Source: Spongiimicrobium salis (GTDB lineage Bacteria > Bacteroidota > Bacteroidia > Flavobacteriales > Flavobacteriaceae). Taken from it: DNA of 64,000 nt. The notes under the pieces were generated by a model. It made no database searches, was not told the origin of the DNA, and saw only the letters and a program-made list of their open reading frames with translations. Shown piece by piece: positions 18,801-26,854 of the stretch. Position 1 is the first letter of the stretch. The number at the start of each line of letters is the position of its first letter. Location of the stretch: positions 1,178,001-1,242,000 of the forward strand of contig NZ_JBHEQA010000001.1 of the NCBI RefSeq assembly GCF_043678055.1. Direction: 5' to 3'. Both the position numbers and the translations under genes were made by a program.

Positions 18801-19122
18801 ATTGGGTCCTTTGGTAGGTACCCGTACCTGGGGAGGCCTAGTAGGTACCTGGGACACTCCTCCCTTTATCGATGGTGGACGTATGGTAGCCCCGCGAGGA
18901 GGTTTCTATGATGTGGATGGCAATTGGGCCGTGGAAGGAACTGGTATAGCCCCCGATATTGAGGTGATTCAAAATCCAAAAGCCGTCTTACAAGGGAAAG
19001 ATCCACAATTGGAAAAAGGAGTGGAAGAAGCCATGCGCCTGCTCAAAACACAGGAGTTTGAGCTTAAACCAGAACCTGCTGCCCCTAAACGTTGGAAGCG
19101 CCCAGCCGGATTTAAGAATTAA
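15883..19122 (+). CDS. tricorn protease (S41 family), secreted
   Basis: 1079 residues from the ATG at 15883, which gives a clean signal peptide (MKYFFTLATTMLCLVVTAQ); an ATG 29 codons upstream would overlap the previous gene and add no domain. Residues ~25-320 and ~340-660 form two beta-propellers with repeated SPDGK/WSPDG blades. A core domain follows, then a PDZ domain around GLGVKTGDYIIAINGQAL. The C-terminal S41 catalytic domain has VDERNNGGG, then NERSGSGGDLLPYMF with the candidate nucleophile serine, and GTGIAPDIEV. A charged low-complexity linker (KSDEEKEEKVGDAKTSGGKK) separates the second propeller from the core. Probably periplasmic degradation of oligopeptides. Monocistronic or loosely downstream of xdhC. 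Confidence 0.94.
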   Translation: MKYFFTLATTMLCLVVTAQGTQLLRQPTVSSNEIVFVYANDLWKTSIKGGNAIRLTSNEGYESLPHFSKDGKQIAFTAEYDGNTDVYVIPSEGGEPKRLTWHPGGDFVQGWTPDGKILFRSGREARPTQTSKFFTVSPSGGLPVALDIPRAAFGEISPDGKHIAYVPITFWDPEWRNYRGGQAMPIWIVNMRNKNLVRTPQPTKERHLDPVWIGNTVYYLSERDYASNIWSFNPQTKAEKQLTFHKKFDIKSLDASADNIVYEQGGYLHLLNPTTGTTEQLNINVNGDMNFARSRWENISARQLINPQISPTGKRAIFEHRGEIFSVPKEHGSWRNLTKSSGVADRAPIWSPKGNKVAWFSDANGEYRLVVADQDGANQKSYPLPNHTFYFQPDWSPDGTHIAYSDTDYNIWVINLTNGKAKKVASDSYAHPERTMNPVWSPDSKWIAYPKQLKSHFKAIFAYNIDTQKTLQLTDGIADAISPVWDANGKYLYFLASTNYALQSGWLDMSSFDSSVVRSLYALVLSKNDKAPTAPKSDEEKEEKVGDAKTSGGKKDVVPGVTVTIDTDGIANRIVPLDMPARNYVALGKGPKNTVFVAENVANQRGWSLHKYDLKKNKVDEFATGVSQMVTSSDRKSILLQRNGSWQIVGTSGKPKPSDGRLRMDIRVKVDPTAEYHQIFKEGWRYMRDFLYVNNTHGAPWDDIYKWYSPWIKHVRHRTDLNYVVDIMSGEISIGHSYVSGGDLPDIDRVPVGLLGCDIVLDKGAYKISKIYTGESWNPNMEAPLAVPGLGVKTGDYIIAINGQALNANINPYSLLEQTAGREIQLTVNSSPSRTGAKDILVKPIRSERGLRSVAWVEGNRKKVDKLSGGKLAYVYVPNTGGGGFNSFNRYYFSQQDKKGVIVDERNNGGGAAADYMIDIMSRELFGYFNSKSHDNRPWTTPIAGIWGPKVMLINERSGSGGDLLPYMFHAKQLGPLVGTRTWGGLVGTWDTPPFIDGGRMVAPRGGFYDVDGNWAVEGTGIAPDIEVIQNPKAVLQGKDPQLEKGVEEAMRLLKTQEFELKPEPAAPKRWKRPAGFKN

Positions 19123-19394
19123 GATAACCGAAGACATTGCTATATAGGCTAAGGGATGCGCTCTCTTGGCCTTTTTCTTATTGTATCATCATATAGCGAT
19201 AATGCTGGTCTTAACTTCGAGGGTCTTAGTCGTATCCCGCCAGACTTGCATTTGCTCAATCCTCAATAACTCGCGAAGCCTCTGATTCCTACAAAAGGAG
19301 AATGGCAGAACATAGTATTTCTACGCTATTGGCAGATGGCCCCTAAAACTTTATCTTTAGCGGACGGCAATCAAATTCGCTTTAAAAACCACAG

Positions 19395-19871
19395 ATGCAA
19401 CCCAGAATAGAACAACTTCAGCAAAAAAAACTCGTAGGAAAACGACTTTCCATGAGTCTTGTCCATAACCGTACCGCAGAACTCTGGGCCGGTTTTGGGC
19501 CTAGAATCAAAGAAATTGGCAACCGACTTTCTACCGATAAAATTTCCATGCAGGTCTATGATAAATTGTATTATTCCCATTTTAATCCCACTACAGCATT
19601 TGAAAAATGGGCCACCGTAGAAGTAGCAGATTTTGAAGCGATTCCAGAAGGTTTGGAACCTTTTGAATTGATGGCCGGACCATATGCCGTTTTCGACTAT
19701 AAAGGTTCTAGTAGCGACCCTAGTATATTTCAATACATCTTCAACACTTGGTTGCCAAATTCGGGCTATACCTTGGATGACAGACCACATTTTGAAGTCT
19801 TGGGGGATACCTACAAAAACAACGACCCCCAATCCGAAGAAGAGATTTGGATACCCATTAAGCCTTCTTAA
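19395..19871 (+). CDS. GyrI-like effector-binding domain protein
   Basis: 158-residue stand-alone member of the GyrI-like/Rob C-terminal effector-binding superfamily. It has an N-terminal strand with LVGKRLSMSL, a helix with ELWAGFGPRIKEIGNRL, a central YDKLYYSHFNP strand, VEVADFEAIPEGLEPFELMAGPYAVFDYKG, the YIFNTWLPNSGYTL helix and a final HFEVLGDTY...EEIWIPIKP. The closing pair (E-x-L/Y, E-I-W-I-P-I) is typical. No DNA-binding domain is attached. Such proteins bind small hydrophobic or cationic molecules; some hydrolyse cyclopropanoid toxins. Ligand unknown. It lies on the same strand, 105 bases before the MarR gene. Confidence 0.85.
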   Translation: MQPRIEQLQQKKLVGKRLSMSLVHNRTAELWAGFGPRIKEIGNRLSTDKISMQVYDKLYYSHFNPTTAFEKWATVEVADFEAIPEGLEPFELMAGPYAVFDYKGSSSDPSIFQYIFNTWLPNSGYTLDDRPHFEVLGDTYKNNDPQSEEEIWIPIKPS

Positions 19872-19933
19872 TACCTCCTATTTCAGGAGAATTATATTCT
19901 TAAATAAATGTTAAAAAATATATTGTAATTGTA

Positions 19934-19955
19934 AATAATTGATATATCAATTATT
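19934..19955. promoter_or_regulatory. 22-bp perfect palindrome, probable MarR operator
   Basis: A perfect 22-bp palindrome centred on TTGATATATCAA, ending 21 bases before the MarR start codon. MarR-family dimers bind palindromes of this size and AT content, and autorepression from such a site is usual, so this is probably the operator of the MarR-S41 peptidase unit. Confidence 0.7.
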
Positions 19956-19976
19956 ATTGTATCAAATATATAAAAA

Positions 19977-20411
19977 ATGCTAAATCCCTTACCTTCTGAA
20001 ACCATTTTTCATCGTATTGAAAGAACCATAAAAGAATACAGGAGGTTTTCGCAAAAACGGCTTTCCGCAGCGGTTTCCGATATCACTATTGATCAAGGGA
20101 TGATCCTGGCTTTTCTGGATAAGCATCCGGAAATGACACAAAAAGAAATAGCCATGCTAGCCTTTAAGGACAATGCGTCCATGACGCGTATGCTGAATCT
20201 TATGGTAGAAAAGCAATATTTAAAACGCTCCATAAATATGGAGAACCGAAGACGCTATCACATTGAGATTACTCCTAAAGGAAGGCAAGTGTTGGAAACT
20301 TTAACCCCCATTGTTCTAGACAACCGCAAAAAATCTCTCGAAGGAGTAAGCCGGGAAGAACTGATTCAGCTGGAGAAAATTCTTAAAAAAATCACTGCAA
20401 ATTGCACCTAA
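19977..20411 (+). CDS. MarR-family transcriptional regulator
   Basis: 144 residues forming a winged-helix dimer. The recognition helix region is DNASMTRMLNLMVEKQYLKRSI and the wing follows in NRRRYHIEITPKGRQVLETL; terminal helices (ERTIKEYRRFSQKRLSAAV and LIQLEKILKKI) would form the dimer interface. It follows a 22-bp palindrome by 21 bases and precedes the S41 peptidase by 37 bases on the same strand, so it likely autoregulates and controls the peptidase. Inducer unknown. Confidence 0.92.
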   Translation: MLNPLPSETIFHRIERTIKEYRRFSQKRLSAAVSDITIDQGMILAFLDKHPEMTQKEIAMLAFKDNASMTRMLNLMVEKQYLKRSINMENRRRYHIEITPKGRQVLETLTPIVLDNRKKSLEGVSREELIQLEKILKKITANCT

Positions 20412-20448
20412 TACATTTCATTATCATCAATCATTAAACGAAATCAAC

Positions 20449-21780
20449 ATGAAAACAATCACCTCATCAATTCTTATTATTTTCTCGCTGCTTCTCGGAT
20501 CTACAGCGGCTATATTTGCGCAGGACAGTAAGCGTTTAACAGCAACTCAAGTCCACACGGCCATTGATTCCATTGGCAGTATTTTAGCGTCGAATTACAT
20601 ATTTCCGGAAACCGCCGATCAAATGGTCGCAAAAATGAAGAAAGGACTTCAAACAAATTCATATTCCACCATTGAAGATCCCCAAAAACTTGCGCAAAAA
20701 CTAACGGAAGAGCTACAAGCCATAAGTCACGATAAACACCTTCGCGTACTTTACGATCCTGCCAGGGTTGCCGAAGAACAACAGGTTCACACGGCAGCTG
20801 ATAGTGCTGCTTTTATAGCACGCAGACTGGCCCGTATGAAACACGAAAACTTTGGCTTCAAAGAGGTAAAAATACTGGATGGGAATATTGGATATTTGGA
20901 TTTAAGAGCCTTCATGGATCCACAATATGCTGGAGAAACTGCCGTAGCGGCCATGAATCTTTTAAGTAATACCGATGCCATTATCATAGATCTTCGACAA
21001 AATGGCGGTGGATCTCCAAAGATGATCCAATTAATAACAAGCTATTTGTATGATGCAGAACCTGTACACCTCAACAATTTTTATTGGAGACCAACGGACA
21101 CCCATACACAAACTTGGACACTTCCCCACATCAGTGGAAAGCGGAATCCAAAGGCCGCAGTATACGTCTTGACCAGTAGACGTACCTTTTCTGCAGCCGA
21201 AGAGTTTTCATATAACCTAAAAAACTTGGAACGCGCTACTTTAATAGGTGAAACTACGGGAGGTGGTGCCCATCCCGGAGGTGTGGTTAACGCTGCCGAG
21301 GGTTTTAGGGTCTGGGTTCCTTCAGGTAGGGCCATAAACCCCATCACCAATACCAATTGGGAAGGAACCGGCGTTGCTCCCCACATTGCCGTTAAGGCCG
21401 ATCAGGCATTGCAGATGGCCCAACTAAAAGCCTTGGAGGCCCTATCCGAAAAAGCTAAAGATCCTCAATTAAAATTTAGTTATGATTGGAGTTTAAGTGG
21501 CCAACGCGCTCTACTCAACCCTATTCCGCTTTCACAGAAAGTGCTAAAATCATATACCGGTATTTATGGAGAACGTAAGGTTTCTCTTGAAAATGGGGCC
21601 TTGTACTATCAACGGGGTTCTGGAACAAAACACCTGCTCCAACCCATGACAAAAGACAAATTCATGGTAGAGGGCGTGCCTTATTTTAGAGTCCAATTTT
21701 TGTCCAAAAAAAACAAGGTTAGCGCAATAAAAGGGCTTTATGACAATGGAAGAACCGATGAAGACTTAAAAACAAAATAA
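20449..21780 (+). CDS. S41-family peptidase, IRBP-like, secreted
   Basis: 443 residues with an N-terminal signal peptide (MKTITSSILIIFSLLLGS, cut near AIFAQ). An N-terminal helical cap (residues ~30-120) resembles interphotoreceptor retinoid-binding protein-type S41 enzymes. The catalytic core has IIDLRQNGGGSPKMIQ and TSRRTFSAAEEFSYNL, in which the Ser of FSAAEEF is the probable nucleophile, and GETTGGGAHPGG, followed by a C-terminal beta domain of about 90 residues. Periplasmic or surface location is expected; substrate unknown. It is transcribed behind the MarR gene and followed by a clear terminator. Confidence 0.92.
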   Translation: MKTITSSILIIFSLLLGSTAAIFAQDSKRLTATQVHTAIDSIGSILASNYIFPETADQMVAKMKKGLQTNSYSTIEDPQKLAQKLTEELQAISHDKHLRVLYDPARVAEEQQVHTAADSAAFIARRLARMKHENFGFKEVKILDGNIGYLDLRAFMDPQYAGETAVAAMNLLSNTDAIIIDLRQNGGGSPKMIQLITSYLYDAEPVHLNNFYWRPTDTHTQTWTLPHISGKRNPKAAVYVLTSRRTFSAAEEFSYNLKNLERATLIGETTGGGAHPGGVVNAAEGFRVWVPSGRAINPITNTNWEGTGVAPHIAVKADQALQMAQLKALEALSEKAKDPQLKFSYDWSLSGQRALLNPIPLSQKVLKSYTGIYGERKVSLENGALYYQRGSGTKHLLQPMTKDKFMVEGVPYFRVQFLSKKNKVSAIKGLYDNGRTDEDLKTK

Positions 21781-21803
21781 CCAACACTAAACTAGAACCA
21801 TTA

Positions 21804-21834
21804 AAAGGGGTCCGCACATCGGATTCCTTTTTTT
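21804..21834 (+). terminator. rho-independent terminator after the MarR-S41 unit
   Basis: Stem AAAGGGGTCCG / CGGATTCCTTT (11 pairs, two G-U) with loop CACAT, followed by TTTT, starting 23 bases after the S41 stop codon. Confidence 0.8.
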
Positions 21835-21934
21835 GTATGCGATCTATATGGTTTAGAATTGCATTTTGAGAAAGATGTACTTGTTCCCATTAAAATTGAA
21901 TATTATTGTAATCTATTTCTAAACCTATGTTGCC

Positions 21935-22927
21935 ATGAGTGTTCTTCCGGTTAGCTCGTCTACGCTTTCTGCTACACATTTGACTATTTTTCTACAAAAA
22001 AAATACGCCTTAAGCGGGGCAACCACCTGTGCACTATTGCGTACCGGCATGAATGATTTGTATAAAGTAACAGATGGTTCGGCCAAATTTGTTTTTAGAG
22101 TGTATACCAGAGATTGGCGCACAAAAACTGAAATTCTCGAAGAATTACGTCTTTTGATCCATCTAAAAGAAAACAAAATCCCGGTCTCCTATCCCATTGA
22201 AGCTATTCAAGGTTATTTTATACAGGAGCTTAAAGCTCCAGAAGGTCTGCGTTATGCAGTGCTCTTTTCTTTTGCGGAAGGAGAAAAGATTCCACATTTT
22301 ACAGTACAAGCCAGTTATCATGCAGGTAAGGTCATGGGCAGTATGCATCATATGATCAGAAACTTTTCTTTAAAACGCGTGAACTACGATAGGGAGACCC
22401 TCTTTGTACAATCTTTGAAACGCATAAAGACGGTTTTCAAAACTCCTTCCCCCTCTCTCGTATTTATAGAAAGAATGGGCGTATATTTAACTTCCTGGCA
22501 TTCCACAATTCCAAAGGACAGCATCCCAACGGGAGCTATTCATTTTGATATTTGGTTTGACAATATGCACTTTACTCCAGATGACGGACTTGTTCTTTTT
22601 GATTTCGATTTCTGTGGAAATGGTTGGTTGTCCTATGATGTATCTTACTTCTTGTACCAATTGTTCCATACCCATCCAGAGGTGACGGATTACGAACAAA
22701 AAGCTTCTGCCTTCCTAAAGGGATATGGAGAACACCATCAACTGTCTAACGAAGAGATGGCACTACTCCCAAAAGCATGTTTATCGATGATGTTATTTTA
22801 TATTGGGGTACAATGTTATCGCTTTGATTGGTCCAATATTTTTCTTAATGACCATCATTTGCAACGCATGTGTGGAATCATGAAAAAATGGATGCGCTAT
22901 CACAAAATTGTTTTACCAGAAAACTGA
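21935..22927 (+). CDS. APH/homoserine kinase-like phosphotransferase
   Basis: 330 residues of the aminoglycoside-phosphotransferase / choline kinase-like fold. The N-lobe has GMNDLYKVTDGSAKFVFRVY as nucleotide-binding strands. The C-lobe has the catalytic loop HFDIWFDNMHF (Brenner-type HxDxxxxN) and LVLFDFDFCGNGW with the metal-binding aspartate. Related proteins phosphorylate homoserine, choline or small sugars and rarely give antibiotic resistance; the substrate cannot be read from sequence. It stands alone between a terminator and a convergent gene. Confidence 0.85.
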   Translation: MSVLPVSSSTLSATHLTIFLQKKYALSGATTCALLRTGMNDLYKVTDGSAKFVFRVYTRDWRTKTEILEELRLLIHLKENKIPVSYPIEAIQGYFIQELKAPEGLRYAVLFSFAEGEKIPHFTVQASYHAGKVMGSMHHMIRNFSLKRVNYDRETLFVQSLKRIKTVFKTPSPSLVFIERMGVYLTSWHSTIPKDSIPTGAIHFDIWFDNMHFTPDDGLVLFDFDFCGNGWLSYDVSYFLYQLFHTHPEVTDYEQKASAFLKGYGEHHQLSNEEMALLPKACLSMMLFYIGVQCYRFDWSNIFLNDHHLQRMCGIMKKWMRYHKIVLPEN

Positions 22928-22964
22928 TCAATTAGAAAACCGATACGGGAAGGAGGGGTAAAGA

Positions 22965-23384
22965 TTACTTAATTTTAATAGTAATTTCGGCATCTGCATC
23001 TATCTTCATGGCACATTCTTTAAAACGCGGGGGGCCAAAAGTCTTCATTTTAGCTTTAGAAAAGCCAATGGCTTCCTTTGGAATTCCCAGCCAATTGGTA
23101 TCTAGTTCATCATTGGCGTTCTTATCATGAAAAACAGCTAGCGCATATTCCCCATCAGGCAAATCGTCGATGACCACATTTGTAATTCCTTTTTGTGCCG
23201 AAGCGCTTGTTCCCTTAAATACTTGATCAAACTTTAAAAAACCTTCAGAAGTATCGTACACGGCCACACTAATTTTACCATCGGAGGTCTTTACTCCGGA
23301 AACATTGACGGATAGGGTATTTTGAGCCAGTGCAAAGCACGGAAGAAGCAAAAACAGGACACAAAATCTTTTCATTGACGACAT
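22965..23384 (-). CDS. DUF2141 domain secreted protein
   Basis: 139 residues (136 if the second ATG at 23375 is used) with a signal peptide KRFCVLFLLLPCFALAQ. The mature part is a beta-rich DUF2141 domain: LSVNVSGVKTSDGKISVAVYD, the conserved LPDGEYALAVFHDKNANDELD and WLGIPKEAIGFS. The DxNxNxxLD segment looks like a calcium-binding loop. Members are common in Bacteroidota and are periplasmic or outer-membrane associated; function unknown. Convergent with the phosphotransferase gene. Confidence 0.88.
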   Translation of the reverse strand: MSSMKRFCVLFLLLPCFALAQNTLSVNVSGVKTSDGKISVAVYDTSEGFLKFDQVFKGTSASAQKGITNVVIDDLPDGEYALAVFHDKNANDELDTNWLGIPKEAIGFSKAKMKTFGPPRFKECAMKIDADAEITIKIK

Positions 23385-23475
23385 TGTTTTACTAGTACAA
23401 TTAACTCATTTTTTATGCCAAAAGTATATTTTCTATCCATTTTTTTTCAGAAATGTCTCCTACCATTTGTGGACA

Positions 23476-23904
23476 CTATTTTGCTTTCCCTTCCACTACT
23501 TGGGAAAAGGTTTTATACAAAGTTGCCGTATCTGTAGAATCGGCATAATTAAAAAAGAGATAGAGGGAGTCTTGATACTGAATTTTTATTTTATGCTGGG
23601 CCAGATTATCAACATACACATAGGTTTTCACCTGTGTTAGGGAATCCTTGAAAACCCCTTTTTCCTTAGCCATCGCCGAAAACCCATTAATGCGTTCCAT
23701 ACTGGGAATCTTCTCTACCATGGTCACACTGTTGATTTCACTTAAGGGGATTTTCTTATAATAGACTCCTGACAACACCTTAAAATGACCTTCTTCGATT
23801 CTCGTCCAATTTTTATAATGCGCCAGGAACGCCAAAAGTACCGTAATCAAGGTCAGCACAATTAAAGTATTCCAAAACCAATGTCGTTTCTTTTTCATGC
23901 TCAA
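23476..23904 (-). CDS. membrane-anchored PH-like hypothetical protein
   Basis: 142 residues. A basic N-terminus (MKKKRHWFW) leads into one transmembrane helix (about residues 13-29). The soluble part resembles a bacterial PH-like domain: YYKKIPLSEINSVTMVEKIPSM, then strands ending in LYLFFNYADSTDTATLYKTF. The resemblance is to the strand order of bPH-type domains and is tentative. Upstream of the DUF2141 gene on the same strand (91-base gap), so they may be co-transcribed. Confidence 0.65.
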   Translation of the reverse strand: MSMKKKRHWFWNTLIVLTLITVLLAFLAHYKNWTRIEEGHFKVLSGVYYKKIPLSEINSVTMVEKIPSMERINGFSAMAKEKGVFKDSLTQVKTYVYVDNLAQHKIKIQYQDSLYLFFNYADSTDTATLYKTFSQVVEGKAK

Positions 23905-24077
23905 GGTTTATCATTCACTTTATCCCTGTCATAGGATGCTTTCTGATAAAACAGCCTATCTCAATTCCTAAACTTAGGAAAAAGATGGGATTTGAACAAA
24001 AAGAAACATCGTCTGTAGAAATTTGCCTATAGCTAAATCTTTAAATAGTATATTCGTAGGACCAAACCAACAAAGCT

Positions 24078-24494
24078 ATGTCAATAACTTGCCCTCCTGC
24101 TCCCCCGAACAAAAAGGAATATATCGCAGATATTGGAAAAACGTTGGTGGCCGAATATGGAAAGAAAAAGTATTACAAACCCGCAGAAGTAGAGAGTGTT
24201 GCACAAAAAAGTAAAGCCAACACTGACCCAACAAGTGATTATGCTTGCTGGGCCATGTGCGTGTTTTCTTCCCTTGAAGATTTTACCGCCCATCACCACG
24301 AGTTGGGGGAAAGCTGCAACTATGAGGCGATGAAAACCGAAATGTTGCATGGATTATCCCAGTCCCCAACGACATCTTGGATGGACATTCCCGATTTGGA
24401 CCTTGATACGTCATGGTTAGATTTTGGAGAAGTTTTTGAAGGGGTTTTTGAAGGCCTGGGAAGTTTTATTGAGGAGATCTTTACCAATGTTTAA
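24078..24494 (+). CDS. unrecognised acidic cytoplasmic protein
   Basis: 138 residues without signal peptide or membrane segment. It begins ITCPPAPPNKKEYIADIGK, has a central helix pair with a Cys/His/Trp-rich patch (YACWAMCVFSSLEDFTAHHH, GESCNYEAMK), and ends in an acidic, aromatic tail (WMDIPDLDLDTSWLDFGEVF). I do not recognise the family. The tail resembles an exposed amphipathic or partner-binding segment. It lies 11 bases before a lipoprotein gene on the same strand, so the two probably form an operon. Confidence 0.7.
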   Translation: MSITCPPAPPNKKEYIADIGKTLVAEYGKKKYYKPAEVESVAQKSKANTDPTSDYACWAMCVFSSLEDFTAHHHELGESCNYEAMKTEMLHGLSQSPTTSWMDIPDLDLDTSWLDFGEVFEGVFEGLGSFIEEIFTNV

Positions 24495-24505
24495 TTCGAA
24501 ATTCG

Positions 24506-25075
24506 ATGAGCATAGCATCCTTACAGTATTGGAAAAAAGATAGTTATAATACAATCAAAGCCATTTCTGGCTTTCTTTGCCTTCTTTTTTGTTTTTCGGC
24601 TTGTGCGCCCCATCGGAAAATCAACAGATTGGCTTCTAAAATTAATTGCGACAGCAATTTTGAATTTACTTTGGACCCTTCCAGCAAAGCTGTCCGGGTC
24701 ACCTATACCGGAGAGCATTATGGGTATTCGGAATATCCCAATTATGATATCACCATGAGGGCTTCGATCGAAGATTTGGCCAAAGACAATCCCCAATTGA
24801 AAATTGCATATACTGATGCACTTGGGTTTCCATCGGATAGTATTGTGAAGGTAAATGTCAAAATCGTAAAAATTTTATGGCATTTTAAGGATTCTTCCGC
24901 TTCGATGGAAGTGGATCTGGTTTATGAATTACCAGATAGAAAAATCCATCTGGTGGGGAATAACAAAGTATTCGTAGCGGGAACCAAGAAAGGAAACCTC
25001 TTTAAGGCACTTAAACATGGTAACTATCAGTTCTTGGCCAGTTATTGCTCTGATTCCCCTGCCATTCCTTTTTAG
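24506..25075 (+). CDS. putative lipoprotein of unknown function
   Basis: 189 residues. The N-terminal region is long and contains a hydrophobic core followed by a lipobox-like CFSAC (Cys near residue 32), implying a lipid-anchored periplasmic or outer-membrane protein. The mature part is mixed alpha/beta with YTGEHYGYSEYPNYDI and a strand-rich C-terminus; no family recognised. It follows the unrecognised 138-residue gene by 11 bases, suggesting an operon. Confidence 0.7.
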   Translation: MSIASLQYWKKDSYNTIKAISGFLCLLFCFSACAPHRKINRLASKINCDSNFEFTLDPSSKAVRVTYTGEHYGYSEYPNYDITMRASIEDLAKDNPQLKIAYTDALGFPSDSIVKVNVKIVKILWHFKDSSASMEVDLVYELPDRKIHLVGNNKVFVAGTKKGNLFKALKHGNYQFLASYCSDSPAIPF

Positions 25076-25186
25076 TTCTTTTGAAGGAGGCATGACGAGT
25101 GCGTTAAAATGGTCTTGGATCTCCCCTAAACAGAAAATCTCGCTTATCTTTAAATCAAATTACAAGACACATTTATTATCAGAAAT

Positions 25187-26245
25187 ATGAATATCACGAT
25201 TACGCATACCGAGAATAGTAAACTTCCCGCTATTGATTTTGAAAATATCCCTTTTGGAAAATATACTTCAGACCATATGTTTGTCATGGATTACGCTGAT
25301 GGGGAATGGAATAATTTCCGTATCATTCCCTATCAGGGCTTCACCTTAGATCCCCAATCCAAGGCCCTACAATATTGTCAATGTATTTTTGAAGGAATGA
25401 AGGCGACCAAGGGAGCAGATGGCATTCCCAAATTGTTACGTCCAGATTTGAATATTGAACGTTTCAACCTTTCTGCAGAACGCATGTGTATGCCTGCTGT
25501 CCCAGAAAACCTCTTTTTACAGGCCCTAAAAACCTTGATTCATTTGGATAGGGATTGGATTCCAACCGCAGAAGGTAGTGCCTTATATGTAAGACCTACT
25601 ATGTTTGCTTCTGAAAGCGCTTTATCTGTTGTTCCCTCTAGCACCTATACCTTCTATATTTACACAGCCCCGGTACAACCTTATTTTTCAAAACCGGTGC
25701 GATTGATTACGGAACAAAAACTGATTCGTGCCGTCCCCGGAGGAACAGGGGAAGCCAAAACAGGAGGGAATTATGCCGGCTCTTTAATGGCCAGTGAATT
25801 GGCCAAAAAAAAAGGATTCGATCAAATTATTTGGTTGGAAGGGCCAGATTTTGTCAAAGTGCAGGAAGCCGGGATGATGAATCTCTTCTTTGTAATCGGT
25901 GATACGGTAGTAACCCCAAAATTATCCGGAGCAGTATTGAAAGGAACCACAAGGCGTTATTTTCTAGATCTTTTAAAAGAAAAAAATATCAAGGTCGAAG
26001 TCCGGGATATTTATATAGATGAAGTGGTACAAGCCTACAAAGAGGGAAATTTAAAGGAGGCTTTTGGATCAGGCACCGCGGCGGTAGTTTCCCATATCTC
26101 GGAAATTACCCATGGAACCACCACAATGACCTTAGCCGATACGCTTGAAAGCGGCATTGCAAAAATGCTGTATACTGAAATCAATGGCTTGCGATCAGGA
26201 CGTATTGTAGATGACAAGGGTTGGTTGGTTCCAGTAACATCGTAG
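25187..26245 (+). CDS. ilvE: branched-chain amino acid aminotransferase
   Basis: 352-residue PLP enzyme for the last step of Ile, Leu and Val synthesis. Fold-type IV motifs: YCQCIFEGMKA near the N-terminus, YVRPTMFASE, then GGTGEAKTGGNYAGSLMASE carrying the Schiff-base lysine, IIWLEGPDFVKVQEAGMMNL, and GSGTAAVVSHISEI near the C-terminus for phosphate binding. The length matches class II (BCAT2-like) enzymes. The SdpI-like gene follows by 6 bases on the same strand. Confidence 0.95.
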   Translation: MNITITHTENSKLPAIDFENIPFGKYTSDHMFVMDYADGEWNNFRIIPYQGFTLDPQSKALQYCQCIFEGMKATKGADGIPKLLRPDLNIERFNLSAERMCMPAVPENLFLQALKTLIHLDRDWIPTAEGSALYVRPTMFASESALSVVPSSTYTFYIYTAPVQPYFSKPVRLITEQKLIRAVPGGTGEAKTGGNYAGSLMASELAKKKGFDQIIWLEGPDFVKVQEAGMMNLFFVIGDTVVTPKLSGAVLKGTTRRYFLDLLKEKNIKVEVRDIYIDEVVQAYKEGNLKEAFGSGTAAVVSHISEITHGTTTMTLADTLESGIAKMLYTEINGLRSGRIVDDKGWLVPVTS

Positions 26246-26251
26246 TAAGAA

Positions 26252-26599
26252 ATGAATTTTGAAAATCCTTTATTCCTTATTCCCATCCTTACAGGCCCCA
26301 TAATGTTCGTAGCCGGTTGGATCTTAAAAAAATATCCGCCTAAAAAAATCAATGAATTTTACGGCTATCGTACAAAAAACTCCAAGAAAAACCAGGAACG
26401 TTGGGATTTTGCGCAGCAGTATTCCGCCAAAGAAATGATGTTCCAAGGAGCTATGGTCAGCCTAAGTTGTATTTTGGGTGTTTTTATGGAGCCCAGGGCT
26501 GGTATTGGGGTCGTTATAGGGTTGGGAATTATGATTTTTGCCTTTATCATCCTAATGCTACGTACAGAAAGGGCAATCAAAACCAGGTTCAAGGACTGA
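26252..26599 (+). CDS. SdpI-family membrane protein
   Basis: 115 residues with three membrane segments (about 8-26, 63-80, 82-102). Between the first two lies the SdpI signature loop: KYPPKKINEFYGYRTKNSKK followed by NQERWDFAQQY. In Bacillus subtilis SdpI gives immunity to the SDP peptide toxin; most members have no proven role. Here it sits 6 bases after ilvE, so it is likely co-transcribed with it, and about 250 bases from a convergent double-glycine peptide gene. An immunity role is conceivable but not shown. Confidence 0.85.
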   Translation: MNFENPLFLIPILTGPIMFVAGWILKKYPPKKINEFYGYRTKNSKKNQERWDFAQQYSAKEMMFQGAMVSLSCILGVFMEPRAGIGVVIGLGIMIFAFIILMLRTERAIKTRFKD

Positions 26600-26780
26600 A
26601 ATAGCACTGTTCCCTAGCGCATATCTGGATAATAGAAGCTATTTTCCTAAATTCTGAAACAAAGGTACCTGTGAAAACAATAAGAAACCAATGGGAATAG
26701 ATGGGATTTCCAAAAGCGATTATTCCTTGGGTAGGGAATATTGCATTTTAAGACAATAGTATGATGCCCTATCTAATTTT

Positions 26781-26817
26781 AATGAATCCCGAAAAGTATC
26801 CCTTTACGGGATTCATT
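26781..26817. terminator. long inverted repeat downstream of the GG-peptide gene
   Basis: Perfect 11-bp arms AATGAATCCCG / CGGGATTCATT around a 15-base loop. The loop contains a second ATCCC that could instead pair with GGGAT of the right arm, so two folds compete. It lies between two convergent genes. No good U-run follows on either strand, so terminator function is likely but not certain. Confidence 0.45.
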
Positions 26818-26823
26818 GAACAA

Positions 26824-26846
26824 GAGTCAAGTCACTGTATTGACTC
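26824..26846 (-). terminator. hairpin just after the GG-peptide stop codon
   Basis: Arms GAGTCAA / TTGACTC with a 9-base loop, starting 8 bases after the stop of the minus-strand peptide gene and next to the longer inverted repeat. Probably part of the transcript 3' end. Confidence 0.45.
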
Positions 26847-26854
26847 GCAACGCA

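Noticed and set aside
21935..22927. Antibiotic-resistance call for the APH-fold kinase
   Set aside because: The catalytic loop is generic to the fold and the context offers no resistance or mobile genes; a metabolic kinase is more likely.
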